A stretch of DNA of 64,000 bases from Epichloe hybrida (lineage: Eukaryota; Ascomycota; Sordariomycetes; Hypocreales; Clavicipitaceae), in contig JAFEKR010000011.1 in NCBI GenBank assembly GCA_019022495.1, positions 310,001 through 374,000 on the forward strand, written 5' to 3'. Below the pieces are notes generated by a model, which worked only from the letters and a program-made list of their open reading frames with translations, searched no databases and was not told the origin of the DNA. Positions 35,019-44,683 of this stretch are shown piece by piece. A program made the translations under genes and the position numbers. Every line of letters begins with the position of its first letter. Within the stretch, counting starts at the first letter, position 1.

Positions 35019-36598
35019 CTAGTATAAGCTAGTATAAGCTAATATAAGTTATATTAGATCTTTAAGCACCTATATAATATTAGTAATAAATCTCAATAAG
35101 TAAATTACTTTATCCTAATTTAGATTATTTCTTTAATATATATATATAAAAAAAAACTAGGATTATCCTTTATTTAGATATTAGAAACTAAATTTAAGTG
35201 TTATTTTTATGGTTTAAGAACTAAGCCTTATATACCTAAGTAAACTCTCTTCTATAAATAATAAATCCTCCTATATACACTTCCTAGATGTGGTTAAGTG
35301 AGTTAAATTTATGAAAAATGAAATTTAATTTTAAATAAAAGCTAAGGTATAAAAAGCCTATGGGTTTAAAACCTAGGGTTTAAAACCTAGATTTTAAACC
35401 CTAGAAGTAAGGCACCTTATAACCTTAGTAATTAGATAAAAATGCGAATTCGCTTTAATTTTTCAGCTATATATAAGTAAATAATATAGGCCCACTTTTA
35501 ATTTCTTAATTTATAATTATAGTCTTATTATTATATATATTCATTACTATATTAATTAAAAATATTTATAAAATACTAAAGTCTAGGGCCCACTTTTAAT
35601 TAAAGAGCTATTAGTAAAGTTTTATTATAATAAATTAATAATTTATCTAAAAATAGAAGTTTTATATCTCTATATATTTTTCTAGATTAGATATATATTA
35701 TTTGTTTAAAAAAATACACTATAAGTTAATTATAGTGTAATACTCTATATATTATTAATATAAATATAACTAGTTTTATTCTATACTTTTATAATAGCTA
35801 AATTCTATATTACTTTTACTTATATTTGTAATTTAGTAATAATAGAATTTTATAGTAATATTATAACAGAATCCTACTATTTATTTTACTAGGTTTAACC
35901 TGTTTTCTTTTATAATAGTAATATTATAGGTTACCTTTACTTGTATTAGTCTTAATAGAATTCAATAGTAATATTATAATAGAATCCTACTATTAAGATA
36001 ACTAGGTTTAACTTGTTTTCTCCTATAATAGTAATATTATAGGTTACCTTTACTCGTATTAGTCTTAATAGAATTCAATAGTAATATTATATAATAGAAT
36101 CCTACTATTAAGATAACTAGGTTTAACTTGTTTTCTCCTATAATAGCAATATTATAGGTTACTTTTACTCGTATTAGTATTAATAGAATTCTATAGTCAT
36201 ATTATAATAGAATCCTACTATTAATTTAACTAGGTTTAACCTATTATTTACTATAGTAGTAACATTATAGGTTACTTTTACTTATATTAGTATTATTAGA
36301 GTTCTATAGTAATAAGACCCCCTTACTTTATGTATAATATATTATATAATAGAACCTTTTCTTTATAAGTAAGCTCCCTTTCCCTTCCCTATTTCCTTTA
36401 CACTTTATATCCTTATATCTTTTCTTATATTACACTTTAAGATATAAACTTTAACTATTATAAAGCTTACTCTTTAAATAAGCCTTAGCTAATTAACTAA
36501 TAGGAAATTTAAGAATAATATTAAAAATTAACTAAGCTATAGTTTTAAAACTAGAGCTTATATTATTAATTATAACTTATTTAATTATTATCTTTTAG
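35019..36598 (+). other. Non-coding hAT interior upstream of the transposase
   Basis: AT-rich with no convincing frame. It contains two GGCCCACTTTTAATT motifs (about 35487 and 35587), a TTTAAAACCTAGGGTTTAAAACC repeat near 35370, and the ~114 bp tandem repeats. The transposase promoter and first exon probably lie in its right part. Confidence 0.5.
35868..36320 (+). repeat. Four tandem repeats of ~114 bp
   Basis: AGAATCCTACTATT recurs at 35868, 35981, 36096 and 36209 (spacing 113-115 bp), each followed by ACTAGGTTTAACYTGTTTTC and a TATAATAGTAATATTATAGG segment. It lies just upstream of the transposase. Confidence 0.93.
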
Positions 36599-39440
36599 AC
36601 ATTAATTATAATAAGGAAAGATTAGTAATATGTTATTATACTTAAGATAATTGCTCCTTTAGCTTTTCTTGTAAAGCTAAACGTTTTTAATTATCTAATA
36701 GTACTAGCTATTATAAAATAAGGCATTTTACTATTGCTATATCTAAGAAAGAAGAAAGTACTAAGATTACTAGTAAGTTATTCCCTTATTTTTATTAATT
36801 AAGCTATATATAATACTACTAATATTATATCTAATTTAGTACCTCTTATAACCCAAAGTTCACTATCTTTATAATTAAGTCTTAGTACTTTTTTTACAAA
36901 AAAAAGGCCTAGGCCTCCCTTAAGTGAATTCTCACTAGATAATGTTATTAATCTAGCTATAAAATTTATACTAGAAAATAACTTATCTTTTACTACTATA
37001 ACTAGTAATTCTTTTAAAGAATTACTAAGTTACTTTAAGTAAGTACTTATTCTTAATCCCTTATTATTTAGCTAATAATTATAGTTCTAATATTATATCT
37101 TCTTTTAATTATCGGAATATTTCTATAAATATCTATAATTTATATAATAAATCCTTCTAAGAGCTTATTATTAAGCTTAATAAGCACTTTTTAAATTTTG
37201 GCTATATGTCTTTATAACTAGATATATGGACATCTTTTAATTTAAAGTCTTATTTAGGAATTATTGGAAATTAGATAACTTCAGATTTTTAATTAGAATA
37301 TAAGCTTCTTAGTATGTACTTATATAACTATAATTACCTAGCTTTTATAATACTAATACTATTAACTAGGATTTGAAAACTTAAAAAGCACACATACTAG
37401 AATATATATAAATGATATATTCACCTAGCTTATGGCTTTATATAAGATACAACTACTATCTATTATAAGGTTAGTTATATTAATTCTTTATAAGTTTCTA
37501 TATATACTAATTAACTATTAACCTCTTTTAGTCTTACTAGAGATAATGGTTCTAATAATAATACTTTTATAAGTGCTTTTATTAGTACTAATTATAATAG
37601 TATTAGTATTAAAGAACCTATAGATATTCGATGTATTGCATATGTTTTAAACATTATTACTAAAGATATAATTACTAGCTTTATAAAAGCTATAACAAGC
37701 GCAGAAGATATTAATAAATATAAGAATAGCGAAATTCTATTCTATTTAATAGAACAATTTTCAAATTTAACAAAATCCGAAAGAGATTAATTTATAGGCC
37801 TTATCTAAGGTAAGCTATTATATCTTATTTTATAAATTTATTACTAATTTAAACTATAGGAATTATAGGAAAAGTTAAAAAGCTAGCTATTCTAATTAAG
37901 AATAATGCAAATCTTTATTAAGATTAGCTTATTGCTTTAAAAGAGGCTAAATCTTAAGGAAAACTAGTAGTAAATTATAATATAACTAAAATTCCACTAG
38001 GTAAGTTACTAACTATATACTATTAGGTATTAAGTACTAACTATTCTTTATAGCTAATAATACTAGGTGGAATTTAACTTATTTAATGATTAATACTACA
38101 CTTCTATTAAAGGAAGCTATATTAATCTTTAATGAAAAAACTAATATATTTGCTTTTAAAGATACCTGCCTAAAAAGTTAAGAATAGGTAAACTTAAGCA
38201 CTTTAAGTGAGATTTTAGAGGTTTTCTATTATCTAACTATAGTATTACAAGGGCAAAAATATAATACATTAAGCCTTATGCCTTTATTTATAGTTAAGAT
38301 ATATATATATCTTACTACTATATTAAAGGATCAAAAAGCTTATGCAAAAGTATGTTATTATCTATAGTTTTATCTTACTATATTAAATACTAACACTTAT
38401 AGGATCAAATAAGCTATAATCTACTTGCAAATACCTTTACTAATGCAATAAATATAGGCTTAAAAAAGTTAAATACTTATTTTCCTAGAGATATAAATGA
38501 AAGCTTTAACTTTTATAAGCCTTATTTATTAGCATTTTTACTTAATCCTTAATTAAATCTATTAGCATTACGAAATCAGTTAAACCTAACTAAAGATATA
38601 ATTAAGAAGATTTTAAACTCATTAAAAGCTGAATATAATGAGTATGTATAACCCTAGTCTCTCCTAACCCTAACCTTTAAAATTAAATCCCTTTATAATT
38701 TATACTAATATTAAAGACTAGACATAAAAGCTTATATAAGGCTAGAAATGAATCTTTTAATAATTCTAGCTCTAATAATGAAAACAATAAAGCTTCTACT
38801 TTAGTTGTTGATTTATCTAGAATTAAAAGACATCCTAGCCTATTTAGTAATCCTAGGCCTAAGAAACCTACTTTAGCCCTTTACTAAGGTTTATTTCCAA
38901 AAGAAAGAAATAAATCTATTAAAAAGGCTAGAAAAAATGAAATTTCTAGTTATATAAAGCTTGAATAACTACATAATAAGGTATATTATTACATACTAAT
39001 AGTTACTTACTTTACTTATACTAATTACTATTTAGGATAATATATTTAATTAGTAGGCTAAAAATCAAGAAGCCTTTCCAATTTTATCTATTTTAGCTCG
39101 AAAATACCTTACAATCCTTGCAACATCTACTGCTATTGAAGGTTAATTTAATTAACGTGAAAATGTTCTTACAAAAAGAAGAACATTACTACTAAATTTA
39201 ACCTTATAGGAATTATTATTATTAAAGAGTTAGGAAAAACAATCCCTAAAACCTTTAATTAAGGAATATCCTTCCTTTTTTAAATATAATACATTAGATT
39301 TAGAAGAATCTAATAATTCAGAAAATACTGATGATTTAGAAGATTCTAATGCCTTTGAATTTGAATCTTAGGTAAAGGGAAAAGGAAAGGAAAAAGCTAA
39401 CCCTACTACTATTAGTAGTGAATCTAGCGAAGATTACTAG
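36599..39440 (+). pseudogene. hAT (Ac-type) transposase, intron-containing, RIP-broken
   Basis: The spliced reading follows hAT order: a Cys/His-rich N-terminus (SCKAKRF*LSNSTSYY, possible BED finger), LDIWTSFNLKSYLGIIGN (about 37218, first catalytic Asp), DNGSNN (37542), IRCIAYVLNIITKD (37626, His now Tyr), NTRWNLTYLMI (38058), LLNP-like (DPR), NIFN**AKNQEAFP (WW turned to stops) and the C-terminal dimerisation region ILARKYLTILATSTAIEG. Seven introns at 36773-36839, 37039-37084, 37810-37859, 38001-38053, 38350-38402, 38642-38721 and 38981-39035 have GTAAGY or GTATRT donors, CTAAY branch-like sites and TAG acceptors, and every join keeps frame. Stops are TAA/TAG at CAA, CAG and TGG codons. 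The first exon and start are not resolved; an acceptor-like TTTTAG ends at 36598. Confidence 0.9.
39065..39200 (+). pseudogene. hAT C-terminal dimerisation domain
   Basis: The frame reads FPILSILARKYLTILATSTA then EG*FN*RENVLTKRRTLL. This is the hAT family dimerisation signature (P-x-La-x-lA-x-x-yL-x-i-x-aTSa-x-x-ERxFS). Oligomerisation through this region is needed for transposition in characterised hAT proteins. It is followed by an acidic tail (ESSEDY). Confidence 0.9.
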
Positions 39441-39560
39441 TCTTAGATTAGTAATCTTTAAGATTTTAGATCAAAAAGTGGTAATTTAGCTTATATTAAT
39501 ATATTAAGTTATTACTAATTAACTACTACTATTTCTATTGCTTTTACTCTTAGTCTTTAA

Positions 39561-39865
39561 CTATTATTACTATTATTACTATTATTACTATTATTACTAT
39601 TATTACTATTATTACTATTATTACTATTATTACTATTATTACTATTATTACTATTATTACTATTATTACTATTATTACTATTATTACTATTATTACTATT
39701 ATTACTATTATTACTATTATTACTATTATTACTATTATTACTATTATTACTATTATTACTATTATTACTATTATTACTATTATTACTATTATTACTATTA
39801 TTACTATTATTACTATTATTACTATTATTACTATTATTACTATTATTACTATTATTACTATTATT
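39561..39865 (+). repeat. TATTAC/CTATTA microsatellite, ~305 bp
   Basis: About 50 uninterrupted copies of the hexamer CTATTATTA-type unit, essentially perfect. It follows the transposase. Its open frame reading poly-tyrosine is an artefact. The perfect repetition implies recent slippage expansion. Confidence 0.97.
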
Positions 39866-40039
39866 TAATTAAAATATAAAAAAGAAAACATTTTTATAAT
39901 ATTAATATTTTTAAAAACCTTAAAATACTAAGTTATTAAAAACTATAGCTTTTACTATAGTAATTTACTTATAATTACTAGTATTTATATTTAAGTTATT
40001 TATTTATTTATTTATTTTTTATTAAACTTTAACACTAAT

Positions 40040-40235
40040 AATATTATAAGTAATCTTAGTAATCTTAGTAATCTTAGTAATCTTAGTAATCTTAGTAATC
40101 TTAGTAATCTTAGTAATCTTAGTAATACTAGTAATATTAGTAATATTAGTATTATAAGCTATTATAAGCTATTATAAGCTATAATAAGATATAATAAGCT
40201 ATTATAAGCTATAATAAGATATAATAAGCTACTTA
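40040..40235 (+). repeat. AGTAATCTT 9-bp and AAGCTATTAT/AAGATATAAT arrays
   Basis: About nine AGTAATCTT units (40045-40125) pass directly into AAGCTATTAT-type units (40150-40230). The same transition occurs at 34005-34040, in the same orientation. Confidence 0.9.
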
Positions 40236-40559
40236 TATTAAGTTTACTAGTAGTTTTTTTATAGTTTTTTTAAAATAAGTAATAATAATAATTTATAGAA
40301 ATATAAAATAATTTATAGAAATAGTAAATAATATAATAAGAAGGTTTTTCTTTAAGTTATATTAGGGAAATAAAGTATTAAGTTAAATAGTATTATTAAA
40401 AAAGTATAATATTATATATAACCTTACTTAGTTATAATAAAATTATAAAAATAATATAATATTATAAATTCTATAACTAATTTAATAAAATAGGTAATAA
40501 TAAAAGCTTTTATATAACTAGCTTTCTTTTAACCTTATAAATACTAATAACTAATAAAA

Positions 40560-40775
40560 AGTCTAATACTATATTTATAGTGTTTATAGTTAGTGTAGTT
40601 TAGGAAAAAAAATTTGTAGTGTAATGTATTATAGTTTTTTTTTTTATAGTTAGTGTAGTGTAGTTTTTTTTTCCTTATAGTTAGTGTAGTTTGTAGTATA
40701 GTGTAGTTTATAGTGTAGTTACTACACTACACTACAAATACTACACTACACTACACGTTTTAGTGCAATACTCTG
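40560..40775 (+). repeat. Right terminal/subterminal repeats of the long hAT
   Basis: Clustered TAGTGTAGTTTAGG and GTTAGTGTAGTG motifs, a TGTAGTTACTACACTACA hairpin, and the terminus GCAATACTCTG. It is followed by TATACTAG, which is the Gypsy A sequence CACACTAG with C-to-T changes. Confidence 0.85.
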
Positions 40776-41289
40776 TATACTAGTAAAGGTATTATAAGGT
40801 TATAATCCTAGAGGTTTATAGTAAGTAGTAGTAAATATCCCTTTAGTAAATAATTAAGCTAAAAGTAAGATTTTAGCACTAAAAAAGAAGTATACTATAA
40901 TTAAGTAGCTTTTAAGTAACTTATAAACTTAGTATAAAAAATATTATAACTAGAAGAGAACTCTAATAAGGTTTAAAGTTAGTAACTATATTTTATTATT
41001 AATAAAAATATTAACCTAAGACACCCTAGTAAGAAGCTAGCTATAAAGTATTTAAGCCCTTATAAGATTAAAAAGGTAATTAGAAGTTATAGATTAGTAT
41101 ATTAATTAAAATTACTACCTAGGACTTAATTATATAATATATTTAATATTACTAGTCTTAAACCTTTTAAAGGGGACCTAATAAATATAGAAAATATATT
41201 CTTACTATAAGATACTATTAAAGATAATAAATAAGAGTTTAAAGTTAAGAGAATTATTTTATATTACTATAATAAAAGGTATTATAAAT

Positions 41290-41350
41290 ATCTAGTTAAA
41301 TAGAAGGGCTATAATACTTTAGAGAATTCTTAGGTATTAAAAAGGGATTT
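41290..41350 (+). pseudogene. Chromodomain of Gypsy A copy 5
   Basis: YLVK*KGYNTLENS*VLKRD is readable in one frame with two Trp codons turned to TAG, the clearest chromodomain in the window. It follows the integrase and precedes about 1.95 kb of 3' sequence. Confidence 0.88.
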
Positions 41351-43334
41351 TATTACTAGAGAAATTATTAATAACTATAAGTAATAGCTAAGTAATAAAG
41401 TTAATATAAAGTAGTTATATTTTATAACTTAATATACTAAAGATATTAGAAAATAAAGTTAATTTACTTAGATAACTTAAATAATCTATTATATAGCTAC
41501 TAAGTACTTATCCCTTTATAATAAAGTTAGCCCTTAAGACTACTAGTCTTTTATTATTAGTAATAGCTATAAAAGCTATAGAGAAAAAGGCCTTAGAAGT
41601 ATCTTTATTATTAGAATCCCTCTCTTTATATATATAAACCTAAAGTATACTAAGAAGCTTAATAAAACTAATAGATTTAGGTAAATTAATAGTATTTAGT
41701 ATAAACTACTAGTAAGTTAGTTAAGTATTAGCTATATATATTAAGAAAGCTTATCTTTAGGATATTTTAGGCTATAAAGTAAAGATAGTTTAAAATATTA
41801 ATTTAAGTCTTTAGATTTATAGTATTACTTAGTAACACTATTATAGTATATTTATTATATTTTACCTTATAAGTAATATTAGTAAATATTTAAGTATAGT
41901 AAATATAATTACACTTATTAGAATTTTTATAAACTAGGATAGTATTCTATAGCTTTTTCTTTACTTTTATAATAAGCTAGTAGTAAGTTAGTAGTAATTT
42001 AGTATTTAGGTAATAGGATTATACTTACTTTATTTTAATAGTAATAGCTACCTTTAGAAGTAACTTTAATAAGTTTAAATAGCTTATTATAAAGCTATAT
42101 AATTTAAGCTAAAGTCTAGTAATATATTAGTAATAAGTAAGTAAATTTTACTTAAGAGAGATATACTATAATATAGTTTTTATTATTTTAGAAGTAATAA
42201 GTATATTTTATTAAATAGCCTATTAAATATTAGCTATAAAAAAGCAGTAAGTAAGTAAAGAAGTTATACTTAAAGATTTATTATATTTAGCTAGGAAGGT
42301 TTTTTTATTTATAAAGTATTTTAAAATCTTATAAGTACTATTTTTTAGGAGGATATTTTATATTATTACTTACTAATAATAGTATATATATAGAATTTTC
42401 TTTAAAGTTATTTTACTAGTAGTAAGTTAATAATAGAGATACTATAAGAATATAATAAACTTATAATAAGATTTTAAAAGAAGTTTACTTTAGAGAAGAC
42501 TTTATAGAAAACTTTATAGGAGATTTTTTAGTTAATAGATTTTCTTAAGGTATTAATAAAGGTAAAGTTTAAGTATAAGACTTAGATATAGTAAACTAGC
42601 TATAACTTAGCTATAATAGACTAAATAGGGAAGTTATACTAATAAGAGTATAAACTTATAAGCTAGATAAGGGTAAAAAACTAAGATAAATAAGGATAAA
42701 TAATAATAATAAATAGGGACTAAAAGAGGTTAGTAATTACTAAGTAATAGTAATAAGAGAGCTATTACTTAGCTAGTAAAGGTAACTTATATAGTTAAGG
42801 GATATTATAAAAGAAAGAAAGAGTGTAAAAGGGGGGGAAAATTAGTCTCTTTTATATTAACCCTAGACCCCTTAAGTAATCTAATACACTATATATAGGT
42901 AATTTATAAATTATAATAATAACTATTAGCACTACTAAACGCATATATACCTAATAGCTATAAGCTTATAGTAACTATAATATAAGCCCTTTAGTTAAAC
43001 TATTTAAAACTCTAGTATTAGGTACCTTATTTATTTAACTAATTATAAAAATTAATATTAGTTATTTATTTATTTTTCTAGCTATATAATAGGTAATAAT
43101 ATTTGTTTTACTATAGTAAAGCTATATATAAGCTACTATTTAAACATTATTAACTATAATAAGAGGTTATTTTTAATTAGTAGTATTATTATTATTATTT
43201 CTTTTTATTTACTTATATATCTAGATATAAGGTACTTTATCTTATTTTCCTTATAAAGCTCTAATATAATAACTATACCCTAAGTAAGTAGCTTATTTTA
43301 TAATTAAGGTTAATTATATATAAGGGAGGTATTA

Positions 43335-43604
43335 TATTAAAAGCGTAAAGGTTAAAGATAGGATATTTATTAAAGTAAGTCTTTAAAGAACCTTTAGGCT
43401 ATATAAATATTAAAGAGAATACCTAGCTATAAGATAGCTATATGCTTATAAAGTAAGGTATTTATTAAAGACTACGCATATTATTAGTGCTAGGTTAGAG
43501 ATTAAAACCTTTATGTACCTGCCCCTAGCTAGTATTTATCTAGCAGTGACTGCGATAGTCTTAGCTATTACTTCGTTCTTAACCTTTCGGTGCAAGCCGT
43601 GACA
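43335..43604 (+). repeat. 3' LTR of Gypsy A copy 5
   Basis: 270 bp from TATTAAAAGCG (mutated TGTCAGGAGCG) to GCAAGCCGTGACA (unmutated). The gradient of mutation runs from the inside outwards. Confidence 0.95.
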
Positions 43605-44408
43605 ATAACTTAGGGAAAAGCAATATATTTAAATAGTAAATAACGTAAAATATCTAATTACTTACTACGCTTACTTATAGGTTATTACTAGGGGAATCCT
43701 AGCTTTAGTAAAGTATTATATTATGCTAGTTTAATAAGATTAGGATATTCTATTAGGTAAAGTCTAGCTAAGAAAAATAAAAGCTATTAAATACTATGCT
43801 AAAGATAAGTTAATAATCAAGGGAGTAAATAAAGTTACTTAGACTTTACTACTTTACCTATACCTAGATTTATTTTAGAGAACAAATAAATAAGGTTAAC
43901 TTCCTAAAAGAACTAGACCTAAGGAGCCTATAGAGTTTGTAGAAAATAATTAAGAAATCTTAGAAGAAGTTAAAGAAATCTTAAGGGGGATAAACATAGA
44001 GATTTACAAATAGACTAATAAGGAGGACTTAAAAAAATAAGAACCATAGATAATATTACTAGTAATTATTCGTAGGATTAGTTATTTAATCTAATATTAC
44101 TAGATAAAGAAGAAATAAGCTCTAAATAAGAGATAAGTAAAACTTAGATATAATATATTTATTAGAAGGAGGGAATATTAGAAGGATATAATATAAAAAC
44201 TAGAAATAAAGAATTACTAGCTAAGATAAACTAAGAAAAATAGAAAGTATTTATAAATAGTAAGAGAACTAAAACTAGAATAGGAATAATAGGTACCTAA
44301 GAGAATAAACTAGAGGAGGAGAAAATAAGGGCTAAAATAGAAATAGAAGATAATCTATTATTAGGAAGATATAAATTAACTCTAATCTCTAATACTATAA
44401 TCCTATAG
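43605..44408 (+). other. Unclassified degraded sequence with a charged reading frame
   Basis: The plus strand reads a lysine/glutamate-rich segment (EFVENN*EILEEVKEIL, INIEIYK*TNKEDLKK*E) and, later, TRNKELLAKIN*EK*KVF and ENKLEEEKIRAKIEIEDNLL. TAA stops lie at likely CAA codons, so it was probably a coding repeat, perhaps the coiled-coil Gag-like part of another retroelement. It continues after the Gypsy copy 3 insertion at 52302-52426. I do not recognise the family. Confidence 0.4.
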
Positions 44409-44413
44409 GAACC
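44409..44413. repeat. Target site duplication GAACC, left
   Basis: Matches GAACC at 52297-52301. Confidence 0.95.
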
Positions 44414-44683
44414 TGTTATGGCTTGCACCGAAAGGTTAAGAACGAAGTAATAGCTAAGACTATTGCAGTCGCTGCTAGATAGATGCTAGCTAGGGGCAGG
44501 TGCGTAAAGGTTTTAATCTTTAACCTAGCACTAATAATATATATAGTCTTTAATAAATACCCTGCTCTATAAGCATGTGGCTATCTTATAGCTAGCTAGC
44601 CTCTTTATTATTTGTATAGCCTAAAGGTTCTTTAAAGACTTACTTTAATAAACATCCTATCTTTAATCTCTACGCTCCTAATA
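44414..44683 (-). repeat. 3' LTR of Gypsy A copy 3
   Basis: 270 bp, outer end TGTTATGGCTTGCACCGAAA with only a few changes, inner end CTCCTAATA mutated. Confidence 0.95.

Larger units (their letters stand above)
32851..40775 (+). mobile_element. Long hAT element with transposase (7.9 kb, autonomous ancestor)
   Basis: It starts CAGAGTATTG and ends CAATACTCTG. The outer ~450 bp of both ends are inverted copies of each other, rich in TGTAGT subterminal repeats. In order: left end, AT-rich segment, AAGCTATCTT minisatellite with a nested MITE, ~114 bp tandem repeats, intron-containing transposase (about 36599-39440), TATTAC microsatellite, second arrays, right end. Flanking 8-mers differ (CTCTTAGG left, TATACTAG right), so the two ends may come from different insertions joined by recombination. 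Confidence 0.82.
40776..43604 (+). mobile_element. Ty3/Gypsy family A copy 5, 3' half
   Basis: It begins within the integrase region (equivalent to about 22770 of copy 2) and continues through the chromodomain, the long 3' region and a complete 3' LTR. Plus strand. The 5' side was lost at the hAT junction. The bases after the LTR are ATAAC; no left target site is available. Confidence 0.9.

Noticed and set aside
39538..39879. 113-codon open frame of almost only tyrosine
   Set aside because: It is a translation of the perfect hexanucleotide microsatellite. No initiation context or homologue is needed to explain it.
32851..40775. A single clean hAT insertion with 8 bp TSD
   Set aside because: The flanking 8-mers CTCTTAGG and TATACTAG do not match, even allowing for C-to-T changes.
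43605..44413. A host gene between two Gypsy elements
   Set aside because: Frequent stops at CAA/CAG-like codons show that the sequence was itself RIPed and hence repetitive; no intact exon or intron structure was found.
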